64,000 nucleotides of DNA, from NCBI GenBank assembly GCA_963728985.1, contig CAVSME010000005.1, forward strand, positions 310,001-374,000, written 5' to 3'. How positions within the stretch are numbered: position 1 is the first letter of the stretch; every line of letters starts with the position of its first letter. The notes under the pieces were generated by a model. That model was not told the origin of the DNA. It did not search any database and was given only the letters and a program-made list of their open reading frames with translations. The translations under genes and the position numbers were made by a program. This DNA is from DASXAI01 sp963728985. GTDB taxonomy: Bacteria; Actinomycetota; Acidimicrobiia; Acidimicrobiales; Ilumatobacteraceae. Shown here piece after piece: positions 1 through 7,896 of the stretch.

Positions 1-399
1 CGGCAGTGGCACGTGACGCTGCGCTTCCTCGGCGCGGTGGACCAGCGGGTGGCGGCCGCCGCGCTCGATCGGGTGCGGGCGTCGCGTTGCACGGCCGTGC
101 TCGGGCCGGGGCCGCAACGGCTGGGGTCGTCGGTGCTGGTGGTGCCCGTTGCCGGCTTGGAGGCGTTGGCGGCGGCGGTCGAGGCGGCCATGGACGGCAT
201 CGGGCCGCCGCCCGGCCACCCGTACCGGGGCCACCTCACGCTGGCCCGCGCCGGCAAGGGCGCGCTTCCCCGGCTCGACGCGCCGGTCGCGGCGCAGTGG
301 GAGGTCGATCGCGTGACGCTGGTCGAGAGCCAGCTCCACCCGGCCGGCGCCCGTTACGAGACGATCCACGAGCGGCCGCTCAGTCCCGGAGGAAGTTAG
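1..399 (+). CDS. thpR: RNA 2',3'-cyclic phosphodiesterase / 2'-5' RNA ligase-like (5'-truncated by window)
   Basis: The frame is open from the first base, so the start lies upstream of the window. The visible 132 residues begin RQWHVTLRFLG and contain both signature tetrapeptides of the 2H phosphoesterase superfamily: H-V-T at residue 4 and H-L-T at residue 78. Proteins of this type (ThpR/LigT) hydrolyse 2',3'-cyclic phosphates on RNA ends or act on 2'-5' linkages; they are about 180 residues long, so roughly the first 40-50 are missing here. The stop is 12 nt before a tRNA gene. Family assignment is firm; the physiological substrate is not known from sequence. Confidence 0.8.
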   Translation, partial: RQWHVTLRFLGAVDQRVAAAALDRVRASRCTAVLGPGPQRLGSSVLVVPVAGLEALAAAVEAAMDGIGPPPGHPYRGHLTLARAGKGALPRLDAPVAAQWEVDRVTLVESQLHPAGARYETIHERPLSPGGS

Positions 400-411
400 G
401 CTCGGACGCCC

Positions 412-485
412 GCCCCCGTAGCTCAGCGGATGAGAGCGAGGGACTTCTAATCCCGAGGTCGGAGGTTCGAATCCTCCCGGGGGCG
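412..485 (+). tRNA. tRNA-Arg (anticodon UCU)
   Basis: Full cloverleaf by eye. The acceptor stem GCCCCCG (412-418) pairs with CGGGGGC (478-484), with discriminator G485. The D stem is GCTC/GAGC. The seven-base anticodon loop CTTCTAA (444-450) gives anticodon TCT at 446-448, and the T arm carries GGTTCGAATCC. The first anticodon-stem pair (A439/G455) is mismatched. CCA is not encoded. Confidence 0.93.
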
Positions 486-524
486 CCGTCGCCACTGCTC
501 CACACGACCCGCCAAGGGGGCACC

Positions 525-1058
525 ATGAAGATCCGACGTGTCGTCACCGGCCACGACGAGAAGGGCAAGGCCCTGTTCGTCTCGGACGAGGAGGTCGAGC
601 CGCTGACGCTCGCCGCCTTGCCCGGCGCCGAATTCCATCGCCTCTGGGGCGCCGACAGCGCTCCGACGCTCCCCGACCAGGGCGAACCGCCGGCGCAGCC
701 CACGTTCTTCCCGCCAGTCAACGGCTTCCGCTTCCTGTACTTCACGATCCCGCCGCAGAGCACTGCCGCGCCTGACGTCGACCCGGGAGCCGCCGAGTCG
801 GAGGTCGAGGAGAAGCTGCCCGGCATGAGTCAGTGGATGGAGGCCGACGACCCCGGGATGCACACCACTGACACGGTGGACTTCGAGGTTGTCATCTCCG
901 GTGAGATCACCCTCGAGCTGGACGACGGTGCCGAGAAGGTGCTGCGGGCGGGCGACACCAACATCCAGAACGGCACCCGCCATCGTTGGCACAACCGCGG
1001 CTCGGAGCCGGCCGTGATCGCCACGTTCATCGTCGGCGCGAACCGGTCCCGGAAATAG
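525..1058 (+). CDS. cupin-domain protein
   Basis: 177 residues. The start is ATG 525, preceded by AAGGGGG at good spacing. The C-terminal half is a single cupin barrel: motif 1 around residues 113-131 (M-H-T-T-D-T-V-D-F-E-V-V-I-S-G-E) and motif 2 around 143-157 (G-D-T-N-I-Q-N-G-T-R-H-R-W-H). Candidate metal ligands are H113, E121 and H153/H156. The N-terminal about 70 residues are a separate strand-rich segment, as in small actinobacterial cupins often annotated as regulators or dioxygenase-like enzymes. It stands alone after the tRNA and is convergent with the CoA-transferase. The specific reaction cannot be told. Confidence 0.75.
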   Translation: MKIRRVVTGHDEKGKALFVSDEEVEPLTLAALPGAEFHRLWGADSAPTLPDQGEPPAQPTFFPPVNGFRFLYFTIPPQSTAAPDVDPGAAESEVEEKLPGMSQWMEADDPGMHTTDTVDFEVVISGEITLELDDGAEKVLRAGDTNIQNGTRHRWHNRGSEPAVIATFIVGANRSRK

Positions 1059-1079
1059 AACTGCTCAGGGCTGCTGCGT

Positions 1080-2714
1080 TCAGCGGCCCCATGCCTGGCG
1101 CAGGCCCATGGGTCCGCGTCGGAAGATGCGCTCGTCCATCGTGCGCACGTCGGACGCCAGCTTCGGCACGAACGCCATCTGGCCGAGGACGTCGCGGTCC
1201 ATGTCGATGCCCGGCGCCACCTCGCACAGCTCGATGCCGTTGTCGGTCAGGCGGAACACGGCGCGTTCGGTGACGTAGTGCACGGTCTTGCCCTGTGAGC
1301 GCATCCGTTCACCGTTGAAGCACACGCCCTGGATGTCGCTGACGGCGCGAGGCGTGGAACCCTCGGTCTCGACGACGAGTCGGCCGTCCTCGCCCGTCAC
1401 CTGCAGCCCGCCGGCGCGGAGGGTCCCGCAGAAGACCACGTCGTCGACGGCCTCGGCGATGTCCATCGACCCGCCCGGCCCGACCCACGTGGAGCCGTAG
1501 CGCAGGAGGTTGACGTTGCCGTCGGCGTCGAACTCGAGCATGGAGAAGAACGCACTGCGGATGAGGCCCGAGCTGTAGAGGCTGAAGATGCCCGGTGTGT
1601 CGAGGTAGGCGGCGGGGTTGGCGTGGAAGCCGGCGCCGTTGAAGAGGCCGCCCAGCACGCCCGTCTCCACGGACAGCAGCACGTCGTCCTCGATGTCCTC
1701 CTCGACCACGACCGGCGGGATCTCTCGCAGCGGCAGGCCGGCCCCGACGTTGACGACGGCGCCGGGCTCGAGCGACAGGCAGGCGCGCCGGGCGATGGCC
1801 ATGTCCGCCGTCACCGGTCGCGTCGAGGGGCACGACTCGTCGACCGTTCCCTCCGTCAGCCACCGCCGCCACACCTTGGGCTGCCGTGACGTGAGCACCG
1901 GCGTCGGCGGTCGCGAGATGCGGTGGGCCGGCATCAGGAAGCTCATCGTCCCTGTCGAGTCCTCCCGCTCCTCGGCCGGGTTGAGGACGATGGCGTCCAC
2001 GAGGATGCCCGGCACGGCGACGAGCCGAGGCGGGATCTGACCGATGGCCACCTGGCGCCGCGCCTGGACGATCACGCGGCCGCCGAACCGCTTCGCCGCG
2101 AGCGCCTGGTAGAGCACGTTCATCGTGGCCGCCTCGTCCTCGAGGCTGACGTTGCCGTCCTCGTCGACCGTCGACGCCTGGATCAGCGCGACGTCGATCG
2201 GCAGCCGCGGGTAGACGATGTGCTCCTCGCCGTCGACCGTGGCCAGCGAGACGATGTCCTCGGTGGTCCGGGCGTTGAGCTTCCCGCCACCACGGCGGGG
2301 GTCCAGGTAGGTGCCGATCCCCACCTTCGTCAGGTAGCGATCACGCCCGGCCGCCATCGCCTGGCACCAGAAGCTCAAGCTGCCGAGCGGGAAGAGGTAG
2401 GCGGCGACCTCGTCGTCGAGGATCATCTGCCGCAGCCGCTCGTGCGGTGTGTACCACCCGCCGATCACGCGCTCGAGCAGCCCTGGGTACGAGAGCGGCT
2501 CGATCCCGGGCTCACCGGTGGGGAACGGCTCGAACCACGTCAGGTTCCGCGGGTGGCCCTCGGCCAGGAACCGCGCCTCCAGCGCCCCGAGCAGCGTGCG
2601 CGGCAGCAGCAGGGTGATCGTCCCGCTGACGGTGATGCACGCCCCGTCCGGGATCGCCGCCACCGCCTCTTCCGCGGTGCACACCTTCGACCCGGTGGCG
2701 AGCCTCAAAGCCAT
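1080..2714 (-). CDS. family I CoA-transferase, fused alpha/beta type
   Basis: 544 residues, with alpha-like and beta-like halves on one chain as in propionate/acetate CoA-transferases (YdiF type). The catalytic glutamate expected to form the glutamyl-CoA thioester is E350 in S-V-E-T-G-V-L-G-G. Enzymes of this family move CoA between a short acyl-CoA and a free acid such as acetate, propionate or a 3-keto acid. The ATG start has GGGGA five bases upstream. The gene is divergent from a beta-ketoacyl synthase with about 110 nt between them, which hints at shared control and lipid or short-chain acid metabolism. Substrate is not predictable. Confidence 0.82.
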   Translation of the reverse strand: MALRLATGSKVCTAEEAVAAIPDGACITVSGTITLLLPRTLLGALEARFLAEGHPRNLTWFEPFPTGEPGIEPLSYPGLLERVIGGWYTPHERLRQMILDDEVAAYLFPLGSLSFWCQAMAAGRDRYLTKVGIGTYLDPRRGGGKLNARTTEDIVSLATVDGEEHIVYPRLPIDVALIQASTVDEDGNVSLEDEAATMNVLYQALAAKRFGGRVIVQARRQVAIGQIPPRLVAVPGILVDAIVLNPAEEREDSTGTMSFLMPAHRISRPPTPVLTSRQPKVWRRWLTEGTVDESCPSTRPVTADMAIARRACLSLEPGAVVNVGAGLPLREIPPVVVEEDIEDDVLLSVETGVLGGLFNGAGFHANPAAYLDTPGIFSLYSSGLIRSAFFSMLEFDADGNVNLLRYGSTWVGPGGSMDIAEAVDDVVFCGTLRAGGLQVTGEDGRLVVETEGSTPRAVSDIQGVCFNGERMRSQGKTVHYVTERAVFRLTDNGIELCEVAPGIDMDRDVLGQMAFVPKLASDVRTMDERIFRRGPMGLRQAWGR

Positions 2715-2827
2715 GTCGTTCCCCGATCACGATGGTTGGTCGATCTTGCTGTCGGGATATTGTCGCCTTTGCGGCCGGCCGGGGGGTTCGGCGGGCGTGA
2801 GCACTGCTCGGAGAACTGGAGGGCAGC

Positions 2828-4066
2828 GTGCACAACGTGGCGATCACCGGCCTCGGCATCATCTCGTCGCTCGGGCTCGACATCGACGAACACAGCCGCC
2901 GGCTGTTGAACGGTGAGCTCGGCATCAAGGTCTCCGAGCTCAAGCTCGGCGCCGGCGCCCGTCCGGCGCTCAGTGCGGCCGTCGAAGGCTTTCGCTCCCG
3001 GGACTGGATCGACGAGAGGCTCCTCGACGGCACCGACGGCTTCGCCCGGTTCGCTCTCGCCACCGCTACCCAGGCCATCGACGACGCCGGGATCGGGGAG
3101 CTGGACCCGCTGCGGACCGCGATCGTGCACGGCACGAGCATGGGCGGTACCCGTTCCCTCCTCGAAGCCCAGCACCTCCTCGAGACCCGCGGGCCGGAGA
3201 GCGTGCCCCGCAAGACGATGATCAAGATCTGGCCGAACATGGCGGCGGCGCAGATCGCGATGAAGTACGACCTGCACGGGCAGCAGATCACGGTGTGCAC
3301 GGCGTGCGCCTCGTCGCTCGACGCCATCGGCACAGCGGCTCGGCTGATCGCCGACGGTCGGGCCGATGCCGCCATCACGGGAGCCACAGAGGGCGGCTCC
3401 GTCGACGACGGCGAAGAATTCGTGCCGGCGACCTATTACAGCGGCAACACCTACGGGATGTCGTCGCAGGAGCCGGATCCCCGCCGGGCGGCGCTGCCGT
3501 TCGACGCCGAGCGCCGGGGGATCGTGAGCGGCGAAGGCTCGGCCATGCTGTTCCTGGAGCGGGAGGACCATGCCCGGGCGCGCGGCGCCCACATCTACGG
3601 GTTCGTGCGCGGATATGGCACTGTCGCTGATGCCTTCCACCCGTCCTCGCCGGAACCGTCCGGCCGATGGGAGCAGCGCGCCATGGAGCTCGCCCTCGAG
3701 GAAGCGGAGCTCGGCCCCGATGCCATCGACGTGCTGGTCGCTCACGCCACGGGCACACCGAAAGGCGATACCGCCGAGATCCGCGCCCTGAACAACCTGT
3801 TCGGCGGGCGGGGCCTGCCCGTGACGTCGCTCAAGGGGACCATCGGTCACACCGGCGCGTCGGCCGGCGCGATGGGCCTGATCGCCGGGATCACCGCGAT
3901 GCACCACGGCAAGCTGGCGCCCACGATGGGCACCACCACCCCCGATCCCGAGATCGATTTCGACGTCGTCCTGCACGCCGCCGCTGACGTCCGGGTGCAG
4001 GTCCTCCAGGTGAACGCGTTCGGCTTCGGCGGCCAGGACGCCTCGCTGGTCGTCACCAAGTCCTGA
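2828..4066 (+). CDS. beta-ketoacyl-ACP synthase (KAS II / FabF family)
   Basis: 412 residues, normal FabF length. The catalytic triad is intact: nucleophile C160 in V-C-T-A-C-A-S-S, H306 in V-A-H-A-T-G-T-P, and H341 in G-T-I-G-H-T-G-A, with the supporting lysine K335. It condenses malonyl-ACP with an acyl-ACP in the cytosol. GTG start with GGAGGG upstream. There is no ACP, ketoreductase or other fatty-acid gene next to it, only the divergent CoA-transferase, so it could be a housekeeping FabF or serve a specialised lipid. The 3' end lies 7 nt from the convergent small-protein gene. Confidence 0.85.
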   Translation: MHNVAITGLGIISSLGLDIDEHSRRLLNGELGIKVSELKLGAGARPALSAAVEGFRSRDWIDERLLDGTDGFARFALATATQAIDDAGIGELDPLRTAIVHGTSMGGTRSLLEAQHLLETRGPESVPRKTMIKIWPNMAAAQIAMKYDLHGQQITVCTACASSLDAIGTAARLIADGRADAAITGATEGGSVDDGEEFVPATYYSGNTYGMSSQEPDPRRAALPFDAERRGIVSGEGSAMLFLEREDHARARGAHIYGFVRGYGTVADAFHPSSPEPSGRWEQRAMELALEEAELGPDAIDVLVAHATGTPKGDTAEIRALNNLFGGRGLPVTSLKGTIGHTGASAGAMGLIAGITAMHHGKLAPTMGTTTPDPEIDFDVVLHAAADVRVQVLQVNAFGFGGQDASLVVTKS

Positions 4067-4073
4067 GGCCCTG

Positions 4074-4469
4074 CTAGCGCGCGCCCCTCAGCATCTTGAG
4101 TGCGGCGGCGCCGAAGTGGCCGAGCCAACCGGCCAGGCCTGAGAGCCCGTTCAAGAGTGCCGTGCTACCGGTCGCGAGGGCTCCCACCGCCACCAGCACC
4201 TTGGTGAGGCGGGTCAGCGACTCGCCGATGCTCGCTCGGTCAGGCGTGGGCTGGCGCAGGCCGTGTTCGATGCCGTCGAGCTCCTTGGCCGCCGCCGCCC
4301 GTCCGTCCGGCGCCAGGCCCCTGGCGTCGAGCTCGCGGCGGATCTGCGCGACGGCGGCCAGGGCGTCGTGCGTCGACACGAAGGTCCCGCTCTGGCCGCC
4401 CTCGATCGTCTGATCGCCGGCGACGTTGTTGATGTTGACGGCGTTCTGCTGGCCGATGTTGAAGCTCAC
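4074..4469 (-). CDS. small protein with N-terminal INNV..DQ motif, partner of the FHA protein
   Basis: 131 residues from GTG 4469, starting only 5 nt after the FHA gene's stop, so almost certainly the same transcript. Residues 3-22 repeat a motif present in the FHA protein: F-N, two residues, Q-Q, one, A, two, I-N-N-V, two, D-Q. The middle (about 30-90) is charged and probably helical. The C-terminal about 35 residues are hydrophobic and glycine-rich (A-L-A-T-G-S-T-A-L-L-N-G-L-S-G-L), possibly membrane-associated. No enzymatic motif is visible. Short N-terminal Asn/Gln motifs of this style occur on some bacterial signalling proteins and could mediate homotypic assembly; that role is inference. 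Confidence 0.65.
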   Translation of the reverse strand: MSFNIGQQNAVNINNVAGDQTIEGGQSGTFVSTHDALAAVAQIRRELDARGLAPDGRAAAAKELDGIEHGLRQPTPDRASIGESLTRLTKVLVAVGALATGSTALLNGLSGLAGWLGHFGAAALKMLRGAR

Positions 4470-4474
4470 GCCGC

Positions 4475-5206
4475 TCACCTCATCTCGCTGAGGGTCCGGC
4501 GCTGGCGGGAGGTGGCGACGATGTGGAGCACGATGCCGACGACCATCACCACGGCGCCGATGGCGGCGATGCCCCAGCCGATGAGACCGACGGGTACGCC
4601 GCCGACCTCCTCGCCCATGAGCTCGCTGGGCGACGGCTGCTCCTCCGGATCGAGCTCGTTGACGCGGGCGATGAACCTGATCACCATCCAGGCGAACAGC
4701 GCGCCGCCCACGACGAAGAGGGTGAAGCCGAACCAGATGACGCGCTTGGCCCGGCTCTTGCTGGCGGCGACCTCGCGCAAGAAGCTCTCGCGCTGCTGGA
4801 TCAGGTACTGGTCGTGGCCCACGTTGTTGATCTGGCCGGCGGTCTGCTGGTCGGCGTTGAACTGGACGGAGGGAACCGGTGCCGGCAGCGATCGAGACGT
4901 CGCCGGAACGCCGTACTGCAGCACGGTGCTGCCCAGTTGCACGACGTCGCCGTTGCGGAGCTGGAACGTGGCGCCGTCGACGACCCGCTCGCCGTTGACC
5001 CACGTGCCGTTGGTCGATCCGAGGTCGGTGATCGTGACCCCGACGGTGGTCGTGTCGATCCACGCGTGGTGGCGCCCTACGGTGTCGTCGGTCACGTGGA
5101 TGGTTGCGTCGGTGTTCCGCCCGATCGTCGACTGGCCCAGGGCAAGGTTGATCCGCTGACCCTGGGCGGTGACGAGGTACGGCAAGGACTCGGACTCCAA
5201 GAGCAT
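4475..5206 (-). CDS. FHA-domain membrane protein
   Basis: 243 residues from ATG 5206, preceded by GGAGG. Residues about 15-98 form a forkhead-associated domain, with the phosphothreonine-binding residues G29-R30, R45-H46-H47, G-S-T-N-G at 63-67 and N71-G72. Residues 116-136 carry the Asn/Gln-rich motif shared with the next gene. A linker and two hydrophobic segments (about 156-180 and 206-231) follow, so it should be membrane-anchored with the FHA domain in the cytosol. FHA domains read Ser/Thr-kinase phosphorylation, but no kinase lies in the window. The gene pair probably encodes a small membrane signalling assembly (inference). Confidence 0.85.
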   Translation of the reverse strand: MLLESESLPYLVTAQGQRINLALGQSTIGRNTDATIHVTDDTVGRHHAWIDTTTVGVTITDLGSTNGTWVNGERVVDGATFQLRNGDVVQLGSTVLQYGVPATSRSLPAPVPSVQFNADQQTAGQINNVGHDQYLIQQRESFLREVAASKSRAKRVIWFGFTLFVVGGALFAWMVIRFIARVNELDPEEQPSPSELMGEEVGGVPVGLIGWGIAAIGAVVMVVGIVLHIVATSRQRRTLSEMR

Positions 5207-5298
5207 GGAGACCTCCTGTCAGTGTCTGCCCCGCTTGGACAGAGTCGTTCAGGCACGTCGCGAATACATCGGTGGATCGCAGGGGAACCAATACGGGC

Positions 5299-6657
5299 AT
5301 GGATGCCAGCGGGCCCCTTCCCGACGACGGCCTCCCCGCAGGCACCGACCGGCTCCCGCAGATCGAGCACATCGTGGTCCTCATGATGGAGAACCACTCC
5401 TACGACAACTACCTCGGCGCCCTGCGCGACCACGGCGACGGCCTGCCCAGCGGCACCGATGGCGCGTGGGCCGTGACCAACCCGGCCGCTGACGGCCGCC
5501 CCGTCGCCCCCCATCACCTGACCTCGACGGAGGCGCCGCCGCACATCCCCTGCCAGAGCTGGGAAGCGAACCGCATGCAGTGGGCGGCGGGCGCCATGGA
5601 CGGGTTCGTGCGCAGCGCCGAGACCGTGGCGGCCCAACTTCACGGCGACGAGGCCCGTCCCGTGGACTGGATCATGGGGTACTGGGACGAGCGAGATCTG
5701 CCGTTCTACTGGGCCCTCGCCCAGACCTTCCCGCTGGCCGATCGCTGGTTCGGCTCGTGCCTCGGGCCGACGTTCCCCAACCGCCGCTTCCTGGTGGCGG
5801 GCACCGCGCACGGGCTCACGACCGACGAGGCGTCGAAGTGCTTCGATACGCCGCCGCGGGGGACGATCTTCGATCTCCTCACCCGGCATCGCATCCCGTG
5901 GAGGAACTACCACAGCACCTCGCCGAACCGGTTGGCGATGTCGCGCCTGCTGGGCCGGCACGGTCGCCGCCTCGCCCGAAAGGTCGCACCCAATTCACCG
6001 GCCGCCCCGGGAGCAACGTTCCACGAGCTCGAGTCCAAGCTCCAGTTCACCGCTGACGTGTTCGGTGTGAGCATGCTCCGCCACCTCCGGCACGTTCGGG
6101 GCATCAAGCGCTTCTTCGCCGACGCCGCCAACGGCACGCTGCCAGCGTTCAGCATCGTCGATCCGAGCTTCGTCGACTTCTCGGAGGAGACGCCGCAGGA
6201 CATCCAGCTGGGGGAGCGGTTCGCGGCCACGGTGATCGACCACGTCCTGCGGGGCCCGGCGTGGCCGTCGACGCTGCTCATCTGGTGCTACGACGAGCAC
6301 GGCGGCTACTTCGATCACGTCCGCCCGCCGGCGGCCGTCGAGCCCGACGACGTGGCGCCCGCTACCGGCGATCCCGCCGACCGCTACGACCGGTACGGCT
6401 TCCGGGTGCCGGCGGTGATCGTGTCGCCCTACGCCCGGCCTGGCGCCGTCGTCCACGACACCTTCGACCACACCAGCATCCTGCGACTGGTCGAGGACAA
6501 GTGGAACCTGCCGTCGCTCACCCGTCGTGACGCGGCGGCGCTCAGCCCGATCGTCGCCCTCGACCTCGACGGCCCGCCGGCGTTCCTGAGGCCACCCGAG
6601 CTGGCGCCGCCCGCCCTCGGCTACGCCCACCCGCCTCACTACGACTTCCTCAGCTGA
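5299..6657 (+). CDS. phospholipase C / acid phosphatase-type phosphoesterase
   Basis: About 452 residues. It carries the family's metal-site signature E-N-H-S-Y-D-N-Y-L-G at residues 31-40 and the downstream Y-D-E-H-G-G-Y-F-D-H-V, both diagnostic of the bacterial phosphoesterase family that includes non-haemolytic phospholipase C and AcpA. It is expected to cleave phosphodiester or phosphomonoester bonds of lipids or related substrates. ATG 5299 is preferred; an in-frame GTG at 5272 would add nine residues. Neither start gives a signal peptide or Tat motif, although most relatives are exported, so it may be cytosolic or exported atypically. Confidence 0.82.
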   Translation: MDASGPLPDDGLPAGTDRLPQIEHIVVLMMENHSYDNYLGALRDHGDGLPSGTDGAWAVTNPAADGRPVAPHHLTSTEAPPHIPCQSWEANRMQWAAGAMDGFVRSAETVAAQLHGDEARPVDWIMGYWDERDLPFYWALAQTFPLADRWFGSCLGPTFPNRRFLVAGTAHGLTTDEASKCFDTPPRGTIFDLLTRHRIPWRNYHSTSPNRLAMSRLLGRHGRRLARKVAPNSPAAPGATFHELESKLQFTADVFGVSMLRHLRHVRGIKRFFADAANGTLPAFSIVDPSFVDFSEETPQDIQLGERFAATVIDHVLRGPAWPSTLLIWCYDEHGGYFDHVRPPAAVEPDDVAPATGDPADRYDRYGFRVPAVIVSPYARPGAVVHDTFDHTSILRLVEDKWNLPSLTRRDAAALSPIVALDLDGPPAFLRPPELAPPALGYAHPPHYDFLS

Positions 6658-6663
6658 CCGCCG

Positions 6664-7209
6664 TCATCCCCGCCCGGCCAGCCGGCTGACGAGGCCCCGT
6701 TCGTCGGGTCCGAACCACGGCCCCGACCCGGCCGCCGCGTTCTCGGTCAGCCGCTCGGGCACCGACGTCGCCGGGATCGTGACCGAGCACCGGTCGTCGC
6801 TCAGGCCCCACTTGAGGAGGGCCTGCGCCCACGTTGTCACCCCGAACGGGGCGAGGGGCGCCAGCGCCGCTGCGTCGGGGGCCTTGCGCACGAGCGGGCC
6901 CGAGCCGAGCGGCCGCATCACGAGCACACCGAGGCCGAGCTCGGCCGCCAGCGGCAGGATGCGCCGCCCTTGGTCGGGCGACTCGGTCCAGATCTTGGTG
7001 GCCACGAACGCCCCGCCCCGTCGGGCGGCGAGCGCCTCCGACAGCAGCGCCTCGGCCTGCCCGTACATCGGCGACGAGTCGAACACGGTCATGCCGGCGT
7101 CGAGGGCGCCGTCGATGAGCGGCCGCACCGCGCCGCTGGCGGCGGCCGCTTCGAGGCGGGCCCACGTGCCGAGCCCGACCACCGGGACGGGGGCCGAGCC
7201 GCCGCCCAT
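6664..7209 (-). CDS. aldo/keto reductase, internally shortened
   Basis: About 181 residues, far below the usual 270-330. The N-terminal part reads as a normal AKR: cofactor-side start, catalytic D and Y in F-D-S-S-P-M-Y-G, and K in A-T-K-I-W-T. It then jumps directly to a C-terminal part (R-R-I-L-P-L-A-A-E-L-G-L-G-V-L-V-M-R-P-L-G), skipping about 90 residues that normally hold several barrel strands and the catalytic histidine. The frame is kept across the gap. ATG 7209 has GGAG nine bases upstream; GTG 7224 is an alternative. It is probably inactive, or else the sequence is collapsed here. Confidence 0.6.
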   Translation of the reverse strand: MGGGSAPVPVVGLGTWARLEAAAASGAVRPLIDGALDAGMTVFDSSPMYGQAEALLSEALAARRGGAFVATKIWTESPDQGRRILPLAAELGLGVLVMRPLGSGPLVRKAPDAAALAPLAPFGVTTWAQALLKWGLSDDRCSVTIPATSVPERLTENAAAGSGPWFGPDERGLVSRLAGRG

Positions 7210-7225
7210 GGATCGGCGCTCCACG

Positions 7226-7885
7226 TCAGTCGAGGCTATCGGCCAGCTGGGGCCGTTCGCGGAGCGAGCGCTTCAGCTCCGACAGGCCCGGGAACGTGGC
7301 CACCTCCCACACGGCGTCCCAGAGGCGGGTGGCCTCGTCGCCGCGGGGGACCCGGCTGATGACCGGACCGAAGAACGAGGTCGTCGCACCATCCCGCGTG
7401 AAGCTGATGATCGGGGTGCCGACGTCCTTGCCCGTCCGTGTCAGGGCTTCGTCGGTGTCGGCCTGCAGCACCGGGTCCCAGCGGTCGTCGTTGGCGGCGG
7501 CGATGTGTTGCTCGGCCAGGCCGTGCGAGCGCAGGTAGTCCGGAAACCCCGCTTCCCAATTCTCGACGATCTCGGCCCGCCGGCCGCGCACGTGGATGTC
7601 GCCGCCGAAGGTCGTGTAGAGGTCACCGACGGCCTGGCGCCCCTCGCTGTCGCGGACGGACGCGGCGACGCGCAGCAGCTTCTGGCCCGACGTGTGCACG
7701 CCGACGTAGCCCTCGGCGAAGTCCTTCTCGTAGTCCTTGTGGGCGTTCACCAGCTTGAGGCTGATGAAGCGCCAGTCGACGCTCAGCCCCCGCTGGCGGG
7801 TCACCTCGACGACCCAGCGCGACGTGAGCCATGCCCACGGGCACACGGGATCCCAGAAGAACTCGACATCGGCCTGGTCGGTCAC
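7226..7885 (-). CDS. DsbA-fold oxidoreductase, mycothiol-dependent nitroreductase-like
   Basis: About 219 residues from GTG 7885 (GGAG five bases upstream). Near the N terminus it has F-F-W-D-P-V-C-P-W-A-W, aligned with the active site of the DsbA-like mycothiol-dependent reductases typified by Mycobacterium Rv2466c. The second cysteine of the usual C-P-W-C is alanine here, so a disulfide-cycling mechanism is excluded and a single-cysteine (mycothiol-mixed disulfide) mechanism is possible. No signal peptide, hence cytosolic. It sits between a crotonase and the shortened AKR on the same strand with 1-15 nt gaps. Confidence 0.75.
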   Translation of the reverse strand: MTDQADVEFFWDPVCPWAWLTSRWVVEVTRQRGLSVDWRFISLKLVNAHKDYEKDFAEGYVGVHTSGQKLLRVAASVRDSEGRQAVGDLYTTFGGDIHVRGRRAEIVENWEAGFPDYLRSHGLAEQHIAAANDDRWDPVLQADTDEALTRTGKDVGTPIISFTRDGATTSFFGPVISRVPRGDEATRLWDAVWEVATFPGLSELKRSLRERPQLADSLD

Positions 7886-7896
7886 ATCATCTCCAA

